Below are positions 9,853 to 19,570 of a stretch of 64,000 nucleotides of DNA, piece after piece; position 1 is the first letter of the stretch; every line of letters starts with the position of its first letter. Location of the stretch: the NCBI GenBank assembly GCA_025084515.1, contig JAJAGP010000771.1:107001-171000 (forward strand). Reading direction: 5' to 3'. The DNA comes from Ancistrus triradiatus. Its lineage: Eukaryota; Chordata; Actinopteri; Siluriformes; Loricariidae. The position numbers were made by a program, and so were the translations under genes. The notes beneath the pieces were generated by a model, which saw nothing but the letters and a program-made list of their open reading frames with translations, did no database searches and was not told where the DNA came from.

Positions 9853-10923
9853 CAGTGGTGCTTGAAAGTTTTGTGAACCCTTTAGAATTTTCTATATTTC
9901 TGCATAAATATGACCTAAACATCATCAGATTTTTACACAAATCCCAAAATTAGATATAGAGAACCCCGTTAAAAAAATTAGACAAAAATATTATACTTGG
10001 TTATTTATTTAGTAAGGAAATGTATCTAATATTACATATTAGTGAGTGGCAAAAGTATGTGAACCTTTAGGATTAGTAGTTAAATTGAAGGTGAAATTAA
10101 TCAGGTGTTTTCAATCAATGGGATGACAATCAGATGTGAGTGGTCACCCTGTTTTATTTAAAGAACAGAGATGTATCAAAGTCTGCTCTTCACAACAAAT
10201 GTTTGTGGAAGTGTCTCATGTCATGAACAAAGGAGATTTCTGAGGACCTCAGAAAAAGAGTTGTTGATGCTCATCAGGATGGAAAAGAGTTTGGACTCCA
10301 CCAATCCACAGTCAGACAGATTGTGTACAAATGGAGGAAATTCAAGACCATTGGTACCCTCCCCAGGAGTGGTCAACCAACAAAGATCACTCCAAGAGCA
10401 AGACGTGTAATAGTTGGTTAGGTCACAAAGGACCCCAGGGTAACTTCTAAGCAACTGAAGGCCTCTCTCACATTGGCTAATGTTAATGTTTATGAATCCA
10501 CCATCACAAAAATGGTGTGCATGACAGGGTTGCAAGGAGAAAGCCACTTCTCTCAGAAATCTCCTTTGAACATTGCTGCTCATTAACAGATCACATGGAC
10601 AAGCCAGAAGGCTATTGGAAGAATGTTTTGTGGACAGATGAGACCAAAATAGAACTTTTGGGGTTTTAAAAAAAAGCGTGGCCACACCAGATACTGAAAG
10701 CAAAGGTTCACATACTTTTGATATAGGTTCACTCACTAATATGTAATATTGGATCATTTTCCTCAATAAATAAATGACCAAGTATAATATTTTTGTCTCA
10801 TTTGTTTAACTGGGTTCTCTATCTACTTTTATGACTTGTGTGAAAATCTGACGATGTTTTAGGTCATATTTATGTCGAAATATAGAAAATTCTAAAGGGT
10901 TCACAAACTTTCAAGCACCACTG
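9853..10923 (+). mobile_element. Tc1-like transposon, family B, internally deleted
   Basis: The left end CAGTGGTGCTTGAAAG follows TA. The right end is its inverse, CTTTCAAGCACCACTG, at 10923. Length is 1.07 kb against about 1.6 kb for complete copies. It sits inside gypsy pol, between the RNase H and integrase remnants, so it is younger than that element. The TA on the right has become TT. Confidence 0.88.
10218..10670 (+). pseudogene. Tc1 transposase, family B, N-terminal part
   Basis: The frame begins at ATG 10218 but meets TGA as its third codon, where related copies have an arginine codon. After it one can read the HTH region in pieces ('catcaggatgg', then 'acaaatggaggaaattc'), the linker 'gatcactccaagagcaag', and the catalytic start 'gtggacagatgagaccaa' (TDET, first Asp). 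The rest of the core, with the second Asp and Glu, is deleted just after 'aacttttggggtttt'. It is non-functional. Confidence 0.75.
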
Positions 10924-11165
10924 TTCTAGACAGTGCGTCCACATTTTGATTCTTATAATCAGCACAGTATTAGATGGTAAACTGACACCATGAGAAGAAT
11001 AATTACCACTGGGCCTGGCAAGAGTTCAGCCTCTTGGTCCCCTTCAAATAATCAAGGTTCTTCTGATCTTTATAGACCGTGATTGTGTCACCTCTAAAGT
11101 AGGGCAAGTTTGTTAGTGAGGAGTTCCCATCATAGTTACATTCTGTGGGAGAGATTTTATGGGAC
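10924..11165 (-). pseudogene. Ty3/gypsy reverse transcriptase RNase H remnant
   Basis: The minus strand contains YKDQKNLDYLKGTKRLNSCQ, then after a stop ALFF-like text and NQNVDALSR. It corresponds to the family's TDHKNL...KRLN.RQA...ADALSR block, where RNase H ends before integrase. Further upstream, PTECNYDGNSSL fits the PAESNYDIGN.ELL block. Frameshifts separate the pieces. It is the upstream continuation of the integrase at 9052-9560, parted by the family B Tc1. Confidence 0.6.
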
Positions 11166-11764
11166 TTAAAAATAATCTTTGTTCAAGATCACTTAACCAA
11201 ACCTGACATTTTTGATAACTTGTCAGGATTTTAAATCTTTTCACTTTGATGCTGGGAGAATTTAATGTGTAACTGCATCTGCAAATGTATTTTAAATTTT
11301 AAGGTCTAATGCAAAAAAAGTAAGTGTGCACAGTATCATGATTTTCTGTAGACACTCTAACATCAATCTCCAACATATTACAAATGAGAAGTGAAAACTA
11401 TAGTGTATGACCTTGTGCATTCTTCAAAAAGAATCACCTCTCTGTCACTATAAATGGAAGCTTGGATAGATATGCAAATCTGTCTCACTTTTTTCTCAGC
11501 CCCTGCCCTAGACATGACTCCAGCTTGTGATCGGCATCAGAAAGCGCTTCTGTGATGATGAGGGAAAATGACATCATAAACTGTCTAGAATACAAAAATG
11601 CAATAATTTAGTTCTGTGCTTGATAAGATATTGTAAGTTTATGGATATTAATTTGAAGATTAATTAAATCCCAAGCGATTTATTCAGCTGAAAATTTGTG
11701 CTCATCTATAAATGAGCCACTAGCGTGTGTGCTGATGCTGGATTTATTATTGGATACCTCACTG
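11166..11764. other. no feature recognised
   Basis: AT-rich sequence after the gypsy remnant. Includes two A-rich tracts near 11765-11800. No coding signal seen. Confidence 0.4.
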
Positions 11765-12340
11765 AAAAAAAAAAAACAAAGCAAAAAAAAAAAAAAAACA
11801 ATAAGATGAATTTTAGACAGAAAGTAACAAATTCCCCATCATGTGCTTGACCCCTCCACCAAGGATGCCATGCCATTGTAATGGTTTTGCATTGTCTTGT
11901 TGAAAAATGCATGGACCTCTCTGGAAAAGATGTCGTCTTGAAGGCAGCATATTGCTCTAAAATCTTAATGTACTTTTCTGCATTAATACTGAGATCACAG
12001 AAGTGTAAATTACCTTTGCCAAGCATGACAGAGCCTGGCATTTGTACTTGTTATTGACAGTCTGGATGGTTCTTCTTGTCTTTGGTCCAGATTCGTCTGA
12101 CCACAATATACATTTACACTGTGTAATGGTCCATCCCAGATGCCTCCAAGCCCAGAGTTAACAAAAGGCTTACTTTTTGCACAGTAAAGTTGTAAGTAGC
12201 ATTTGTGAATGTGCTTGACAGATTTGTCAAATTAATCACTTGCCCATGTGACTATGTCAGCTATTGAAGTTCTTTATCCGGTGTTGTCTGAGGGATCAGA
12301 GATCACAGGTTTTCAGTTTAGGCTTGTGGATATTTTCACT
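11765..12340 (-). pseudogene. Tc1-like transposase remnant, family G
   Basis: The minus strand reads LSINAEKYIKILEQYAAFK, then MHFSTRQCKTITMAWHP. This matches the stretch between the first Asp and the second Asp (usually QQDNAKPH) of a Tc1-like transposase, with the second Asp lost. Further right, 'gtctggatggttcttcttg', 'gattcgtctgacc' and 'tcccagatgcctccaag' give the antisense of the preceding part in other frames. Both termini are missing. A related fragment is at 22735-23050. Confidence 0.6.
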
Positions 12341-12387
12341 GGATATTTTCTCTTTTTGGACCATTCTCTGTAAACTCTAGAGATGTA

Positions 12388-12886
12388 CAGTGGGGCAAAA
12401 AAGTATTTAGTCAGCCACTGATTGTGCAAGTTCTCCTACTTAGAAAGATGAGAGAGGTCTGTAATTTTCATCATAGGTACACTTCAACTATGAGAGACAA
12501 AATGAGAAAAAAAAATCCAGGAAATCACATTGTAGGATTTTTAAAGAGTTTAATCGTAAATCATGGTGGAAAATAAGTATTTGGTCAATAAATTTGGTTC
12601 AACTCAATACTATGTAACATAACCTTTGTTGGCAATGACAGAGGTCAAACGTTTCCTGTAAGTCTTCACCAGGTTTGCACACACTGTAGCTGGTATTATG
12701 GCCCATTCCTTCATGCAGATCTCCTCTAGAGCAGTGATGTTTTGGGGCAACACAGACTTTCAACTCCCTCCACACATTTTCTATGGGGTTGAGGTCTGAA
12801 GACTGGCTAGGCCACTCCAGGACCTTGAAATGCTTTTTACGGAGCCACTCCTTCGTTGCCTGAGCAAAAATACTTATTTGCCCCAC
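12388..12886 (-). mobile_element. Tc1-like transposon, family A, deletion derivative
   Basis: The left end CAGTGGGGCAAAAAAG follows TA at 12386. The other end, CTTATTTGCCCCAC, comes only 500 bp away. The deletion joins the transposase 3' end (at 'gttgcctgagc') directly to the last 20 bp or so of the opposite terminus. A MITE-like product. Confidence 0.82.
12600..12862 (-). pseudogene. Tc1 transposase C-terminus, family A
   Basis: The minus strand reads KEWLRKKHFKVLEWPSQSS, then DLNPIENVWRELKV, which holds the catalytic Glu of DD34E. It continues to CHCQQRLCYIVLS. The upstream two thirds of the gene are deleted, so only about 85 codons remain. The preserved part is nearly free of frameshifts. 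Confidence 0.8.
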
Positions 12887-13095
12887 GATCTGAGTAGATC
12901 AGCAGTTTCTGAAATATTCCACCCATCTAATAGACCAGCCCATCTAGTACCAACAAAAATGTTCAAAGTCACTAATCATCTTTCTTGCCCATTGTGACAC
13001 TCAGTTTGAACTTCAGCAGGTCATCTTGACCATGTCTACATACCTAAATGCATTGGATTTCTGCCTTGTGATGTGATTGGCCGATTAGATATTAT

Positions 13096-14544
13096 CTAAT
13101 ATCTTATATATTGTAGTTTGTATTTTGTCACCACACTGTATATGTTGCATTAAGAATAGCAATGCTTAATAGCAATATTGCAGTTCTTTTCCTTTTAGAA
13201 TCCTTTATTTAAATGCCTTACCATAATTGTTTCATGGAATTTCATCAAAGCATAAATTAATTTGACCCAGGGGGGCCTTTAACATCCATTCACAAAGAGT
13301 ACTTTAACACTTAAGGTAGGCATTCAAGTGGGAATCTGCTTAAGAAAGGGTCATCGACTGACATGTATAAGCAATAAATATCCCTCCAGTGCAAGCGCAT
13401 ATAGAGCGAGCTGTGCTGGCTCTCACACTAATGAGTAGAGTGTGTGTTTCTTTGTGCCATGGGTGACATTTTCACATCCCACATTTCTACATATATGACC
13501 TATCGGAGTATAAAAAAAAATATTTCAGGCAGTCCAACAAATGTGTGTAGACATAGCGTCAATAAGAAGTCGAAAAATTGATTAAATATGATGGCCAGGA
13601 GCAAAGCGTGAAGCATGCTGTGTGGGCGTTGATACACAGGCTATTTTGGGTGAGTTTCTAGTTTATTTAGATTTTTACCTCAGAGCGAGTCAGTCGAGTC
13701 ACAAGTAGAGGAGCGTGTCATGCTAGCCTGGTAAATTAGAAGCAACAGCTGCAATGCGATGTCCCGTCTCTTTGTGTGTGGATGAATGCGTTGGAGCCAT
13801 GGTAGTGGAAAGGTTTCTTCTACAAGCATTATTACATGTACTCTCAATAGAGCAATCCTCTTTTACATATATATTATTCAAATTTTTGATGATATTTTTA
13901 TATTCACGTTCACGTTCACGTTCAGTTTCACACGAATGCATGAGGGAAGTTTCATATAAATGGGAAAAAGTATGAGTTCAATCATTCTCACTGCTAACAG
14001 GTGCAGAAAATTGATCAAATAGCCCCTCAATCTCCATTGTCAATTAATGATGGTAGAATAGATCATACAGAAGAGCTCTGTGACTTGGCATTGTAAGAAC
14101 GGCAGCTGTGATGCACTCCCTGACAAGTGGAAGTAAGTAGACCTAAGCTACACAAACCAAAACAGAAACACTGGAAACTCAACTTTTCAAATGCCATCAT
14201 GCTAGTTAGCACAAATCAGAGGCACCTGAGGGACCCGATATTTAAGCGTGGCAATTGCTGACGCCTAGTGCTGTGCCTTTTTCAAGATGCAGATTGTAAT
14301 GTTTGTACCTTTCTGTGTGGCTAGGGAACAAAGTGTGTACCTAAAAAAAATAAGTTTGAGAAGAGAAAATACAGGAATGAAAAAAGAAAGTTAATTGGAG
14401 AAAATGTTCTGTGGGACAATTTGTTTTGAGTTTGGGTTTCACCTGCTGAAGAGATCTGAATTGAGTTTATCAAGCCAAGAGGGGTGCCTTACTTTCTTTA
14501 CTTTCAGTTTAGATCATCCTCATGATTATCCTTTCTTGTTTATT
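13096..14544. other. no gene recognised; short TTCACG tandem
   Basis: About 1.4 kb without an assignable element. The only regular structure is a short hexamer run (TTCACG) at about 13903-13925. Open frames of 70-75 codons on both strands around it look incidental. Confidence 0.4.
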
Positions 14545-14547
14545 GCA

Positions 14548-14645
14548 TGTGTGCTGCCCACATGGCTTAGTTGGTTGAGTGTTGGTCTACTGTACCTGAA
14601 AGTCCAAGACTGAATCCCACTGTGGGGGAAATCCACACAGGTTAT
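14548..14645 (+). repeat. tRNA-derived SINE head fragment
   Basis: 'tggcttagttggttgagtg' resembles an A box and 'agactgaatccc' resembles a B box, at tRNA spacing. It is followed by SINE-like text rather than a folded acceptor stem, so this is a repeat and not a tRNA gene. Confidence 0.5.
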
Positions 14646-14659
14646 TCACACAGGTACAC

Positions 14660-14880
14660 ATTTTTCACTACAACACCAAATCAGAAAAAGATGGGACAGC
14701 ATGGAAAATGCAAAAAAAAGTGTTTTATACTTTGAGTTTTACATTTACCACTTTGTAATGTTGCCATCCCTTCTGACAACACTTTAAAGAAGTTTTGCCA
14801 CCAAAGATACCAAGTATTTATTTATTTTTTTTACATACCATCCTAACTTTTTCCCATTTAAAATGTCTGGAATTTTGAGG
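14660..14880. mobile_element. Tc1-like terminal remnant, family G type
   Basis: 'caacaccaaatcagaaaaag' with 'gatgggacag' and later 'cctaactttttcccattt' fits the ends of a fish DNA element whose terminus reads ACAACCCC..AATCAGAAAAAG. The middle is absent. Family recalled only. Confidence 0.45.
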
Positions 14881-14949
14881 TAACAGCACTAAGTATTGCA
14901 CCACTACCCCCTACTGTGTTTTAGCAAAGCCAATTCAGTCTGTAGATCT

Positions 14950-15808
14950 GAATTTGCAGAATCTAATACACCCCGTTAGAAACGTCGAATTGCTGCAAAA
15001 CACAGCATGCAGTTGTGCCACAGGTAGATATGCAAATAATTACAGGTGTGGTCTGATTAGACACTGGGTCTTGCCACAAGAAAGTGTAAAAGTGGTTTCC
15101 TCGTTGTCTATAAAAAGGCTCTCAGAGGCTACTTTTGAGTAGTGTACCTTTTGGTGAAATATTTCTGACTGCTAGAAATGCCTCTATGAGCACTCAAATA
15201 CATTTTGCCCAGTTGACAGATTTTGAGAGGGGGCACATTATTGGACTTGGATAAGCAGGAAGTTTGTTTTGACGAATTTCCTGACATCAAGACTATTCTG
15301 TTCTAGCTGTTAGGAGGTGTTGACATGGCAAACAGCTTCTGGATGGTCCAACCGGTAGAGAAGATTGTTTGACTGACAAGCACGAGCAGCTCCCACAGAT
15401 TCATTGTCCATCATCCAGACCTCATGGCACCTTCATTACACACCACTGTCTCTGGCCAGACCAATTCCAGGCACACAGCAGAAGGAAATTTGTTGTCACA
15501 GCACGCATTAGGTGTCCTGCTTTTTACAGCCAGATACCATCACCTTTGTTTGCAGTTGTCATGAAAGAGACACCTGGACTGCTATGTACTCTCTCACCAA
15601 GAGGTACACTACCCAAAAGTATCCTCTGAGAGACTTTTTATAGGGTAGCAGGGGAAGCACTCTAGCTTCCCAGATCATCTTGTGGCAAGATCCAGTGTCT
15701 AATCAGTCCACACCTGTAATCATTTACATATCTGCGTGAGACATAACTGCCTGCCGAGTTTTGCAGCAGTCTGACATTTCTATCTGGGCGCATTATTTTT
15801 TGTCAATG
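14950..15808 (+). mobile_element. Tc1-like deletion derivative, family D, with long inverted ends
   Basis: The left arm (14950-15150) has 'attgctgcaaaac' and 'acaggtgtggtctgattag'. The right arm (15600-15808) has the reverse complement: 'ctaatcagtccacacctgt' and 'gttttgcagcag'. It ends in TTTTTTGTCAATG, like the CACTGACAAAAAAATAAC terminus of the copy at 25213. Between the arms is only the N-terminal half of a transposase. Confidence 0.7.
15178..15590 (+). pseudogene. Tc1-like transposase N-terminal remnant, family D
   Basis: In pieces one reads the start 'atgcctctatgagcact' (MPL, then a stop), 'ttttgcccagttgacag', 'attggacttggataagcagg' (the first HTH helix), 'ctgttaggaggtgttgacatgg', and later 'caccactgtctctggccaga' and 'ttgtcacagcacgcattagg'. 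The order and spacing match the copy at 25205-26000. It has several stops and no catalytic core. This fits a family that binds its long terminal repeats through a paired-like domain. Confidence 0.55.
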
Positions 15809-15819
15809 AATGTATTTTT

Positions 15820-16038
15820 ATGTTTTTATTGTTAGCATTTGTATACAACAAAATTGGCAAAGATATTTCACTAAATGCAGTGCCTGTCTTGTGTCAGCTA
15901 GAAAATTTGTCACAAAATGGCATGGTTTGGGCCAAATTGCAGAGCAAATCCAACCTCGCTCACTTGGACTGCCTGAGGAAAACTGGAGTGAGCAAGGATT
16001 GTTTTGAAAAGAATGATAATAATTATAGTAGATTGTGA
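15820..16038 (+). other. exon-like open frame, unknown product
   Basis: A 72-codon + strand frame between repeats. It is preceded by a pyrimidine-rich stretch ending in TTTTTATTGTTAG at 15836 (possible acceptor). The segment from there to 15984 is followed by GTGAGC (possible donor). The peptide (FVYNKIGKDISLNAVPVL, LENLSQNGMVWAKLQ, SNLAHLDCLRKTG) has a varied, protein-like composition unlike nearby AT-rich frames. I recognise no domain. It could be an exon or pseudo-exon of a gene outside the window, or chance. Confidence 0.2.
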
Positions 16039-16060
16039 GTGTTTGGTGAACTTGTCTGAG

Positions 16061-17720
16061 AGAGCCCAGAAATGGGTTTCTGTGTGGATTTTGCTTTAGT
16101 TTAGTGAGACAGGCAATCTACCTACGTTGCCATTGAGCAACAATAGTGACAGTCACAGCAAGAGTGCCAGTCAGTGTGAGGAAATGGCAGGAAAGAGCAA
16201 ACAAAGAAACAGCTTGTGCGCTAAAAAGAAAGAACTTTCTCTGAAAAGTAGCAACTTCAAATGAACAAACACGGGCTTGACCCGTAATCTCAAATACTCT
16301 CTTATTTTTCTCTTTACAGTTTTCTCTTTTTCAGTTTTCTCAAAGATATTAACACATACTGTACTGACCACAACTCTAAAATGTGCAGCAATGCACATTG
16401 GCGTTGTTTTTCCTTGTACACCTTGCCAGGCAGATAAAGTTAATTTGGGCTGATTAATTTGGAGGGTTCTGAAAAACCATGCTGACTCAAACTGCACACC
16501 TTTGCGTCCCTCTATTGGTCCCACCCTGTTTGAACATGTTATATTGAATGTTATAAACTTTCAGCATGACTGATTAACCAACATGTCCAATAAAGGCATG
16601 CAAGTGTTTATCTGTTATATTGACTTAGATGAAACCCAGACTCAATTTCATGAAGAATTACTGCAGAAATCTGAGTAATTCCAAAGGGTATCACAAACTA
16701 TGCTTTATTTTTTAGTTTTATATTCTTCAACACTGACAATAACAGGTGGTAGCGTATTTATTCATTCTATTTAAATAAAGGCAGAGTGCAGAATACAGAG
16801 GATATGCCACATTGCAACTGAAATTTGAATTTCCAATTATTTTCCAGTCTGTTAAACACTGGGGAACTTTGTGAATAATATGAAGAATATGAGGAAAAAT
16901 GTTCAGATAATTGGACAGCGTTGTGCTGTGTGAATGTCCCTTGTGAACACAATTCACATCATGCAAACCTGTGGCGTGCATTGGACTGGATTTAATTAAT
17001 AGGACTGTATTCCCTGTAGAAATGCCGTACTGAAACTACTTTGCTGTAAGTATTTTATGTCCATGTGCTTTTCTAATCCTGGCTGAATATGTTTACACCT
17101 GGTAAAAGTGAAAAATACTCAAGATAAAAGTGAAAAATACTGTAACATTTTGAATATTAAAACCACAGGGGAAGAAAAAAAATGAGAGGCAAAAAGAAAA
17201 AAAGAGACCCTAGACAGTTCAGTGCCTATTTAAATGTTCAATTACAGCTTCTTAATCAATTCAGTTATAACATAAAGTTCCATAAAGCCTCAACCAGCAA
17301 ATGTATTTTCTCTCTAGTAATTATAAAGATGACCGAATATTTCTTTTTCTTGTATTACACTTTCATAAAATACCAAGCTACAAAAATGCATTAATTACAT
17401 TATATTAATAATGCATCAAGAACCTCCCACTTGTTTGTCTTTGTTCTCACTAACATCTGGGGCCCAATCAACCAAAGGATAAGAATGATTACAACAAAAA
17501 CATTTAAGCCTTCAAATAAAAGCTGTGTGTGTGTGTGTCACTAAATTGTTAGGTATTAAATCAGGTCAGTTGTACACAATTCCATAGCTCTAGTTCTATG
17601 AATCTGTAACTCTCTTAGGGTGTACTAGCATGTAGGACATTACTGCCAAGGACCTGCATTCTAGTACACCTTGCCTAAGATCTTATCACAAAATTCAGTC
17701 TTTTAAGTATGCAACATTAT
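16061..17720. other. no feature recognised
   Basis: About 1.6 kb of AT-rich DNA with short A/T tracts and a small (GT)n near 17522. No gene or transposon end identified. Confidence 0.4.
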
Positions 17721-18890
17721 AGTGGTGCTTGAAAGTTTGTGAACCGTTTATAATTTTCCACATTTCTGCATAAATATATCCTAAAACATCATCAGATTCA
17801 GAAGTCCTAAAAGTTGAGAAAGAGAAGTCAAGTAAAAATTTAGACAAAAATAGTAGAATTGCATATTTAGGAAAATGAGCCAGTACAGTAACCTGCAAAA
17901 GTCAGAGGCCACTTTTAGATTAGATATACCATTGTTTAGCAATGGTATAGTGACTAAATATATTTATTTCTCAGTCTCTTTGAGAAAAAAACTGCTTCTA
18001 TAGGCTACGATGGCAAATATTTCGTGTGACTTCCCCTTACACGTGAGCAATAGCATCATCTGGCAGCTTCATCGTGATGCCAAGCTGACCCTTCTACAGT
18101 CAGAAGAAGTTTGATCGGGAATGGTCTTTTTGGAAGGGTAGCGCCTGAGAAACCACCTTATTTCTGAAGGGGAACTGGGTTTCAGAGCTAAAATATGCTA
18201 AGGTTCACAAATATTGGAATGAAGATCGGTGGAAAATAATATTATGGAGTGACGAATCCAAGGTTGAAATTTGCTGACAATATGTTATATATGGTCATTA
18301 TACTATTGCCAAAACAACAAATCTAATGGTGGCCTAAAACTGCGAGTTGCAAAAGTATGTGAACCTCTAGGTTACTTTGCAGATTAAATTAGAGTTAGGT
18401 GTTTTCAATCAGTGAGATGACAATCAGGCATAAAAGGGCTCACTGGTGTATTTAAATAACAAGGATCTATCAAACTCTAAGTGTGTCATGGCACAAACAA
18501 ATTCGATTTCTGAACGTATAAGAAGAGTTGTTAATGTTCATCAGGCTAATAAAGATTCTAAAACCATCTCTACAAACTTTGGACTCTAATCTCTCTCAAG
18601 AGATTATGTACCAAAGGAGAAAATTCAATACCAATGTTACCCTCCTCAGAAGTGGTTGACCAACAAAGATCACTCCAAAAGCAAGGTGTATAAACTTCCA
18701 TAAGGTCACAAAGGAACCTAAGGTAACTTCTAAGCAACTGAAGGCCTCTCTCACATTAGCAAATGTTCATTTTCATGGGTCCACCAATGAGGAGTGTACT
18801 TAACAACATTGCAGTGCATAGCCACTGCTCTCCAAATAACGTTGCAGTGAAAGTCAACAAAAGTGCGTGCCCAAACATTGGCTTTTGCAC
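17721..18890 (+). mobile_element. Tc1-like remnant, family B, split by another Tc1-like fragment
   Basis: The left end AGTGGTGCTTGAAAGTTTG runs to about 17897. The element resumes at 18346 with 'ttgcaaaagtatgtgaacct' and continues through the transposase N-terminal region ('catggcacaaacaaattcg' at 18488, 'gatcactccaaaagcaag') before breaking off near 18890. The transposase frame is full of stops. No right end is present. Confidence 0.75.
17898..18345 (+). mobile_element. nested Tc1-like fragment of another family
   Basis: Begins near 'acctgcaaaagtcagaggcc'. Contains 'ggaagggtagcgcctgagaa', 'gctaaaatatgctaaggttc' and 'atggagtgacgaatccaagg' (W-S-D-E-S-K, first catalytic Asp of a Tc1 transposase). 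It is shorter than a full element and bounded on both sides by family B sequence. Confidence 0.55.
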
Positions 18891-19570
18891 TGGTGATATG
18901 TCTTATATATTGGGTAAACTACCAACCCCTAGTCAGTAACAAATATCTTTTTAGGAGCAAGGGTATTTGACAAGACAATATTTCTAATCTGACTGCTTAT
19001 TGATTATCAAACCTGTATCATGTGCTGCTTCAGGAAAAAAAAAAAAAAAGTTTATTTGCTAGTGATGGTTTGGTGAGGTTCATGATAACTTCAAGAGATT
19101 AAATTCACTGATAAGACAAATTGCTTGGTCACTGAAGAAGTGCTTAATTTTCTCCAACAGCACACAGTCATTAGTATGCTGATCAATGCTGAACCGCAAG
19201 CTCAAATGTCTTCTTGGTTCCATGAGATGAATACTAGCACACTGGCTACACAAAATCCTTCCTAGTTTCTATTTGTCTTCATAACTGTTAGCAATATGAT
19301 AAGACTTGTATGAAAATAACTTTTTGAAAGTCATCGTCTCATTTATTTTAGTTTACTCTTTAAATTGGGGTTTCAGAGCTGCTGAAGACTGGGTTTTGAC
19401 AGCAGTTACCAAGCTACTGTATCTATACAGTAATTAGTTCTGTAGGTCCATAATACCATGTGCTTCCTCATCAACAAAGCCAATTACCATGTATATAGAA
19501 CTGAATGAGAATATACAATAATAAGTTCCAGTAAACAAAGAAATATATTTATTGTTAATATTTATTATTA
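18891..19570. other. no feature recognised
   Basis: Spacer ending in AT-rich DNA that supplied the TA target for the next element. Includes an A-tract at about 19034. Confidence 0.4.

Larger units (their letters stand above)
12345..13095 (-). mobile_element. Tc1-like remnant, family F, split by a nested family A copy
   Basis: 'tggaccattctctgtaaact' left of 12388 and 'gatcagcagtttctgaaata' plus 'gaccatgtctacatacctaa' right of 12886 are contiguous in family F, read antisense. Compare 51178-51505 (minus) and 44462-45320 (plus). The inner family A insertion is therefore younger. Confidence 0.75.
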
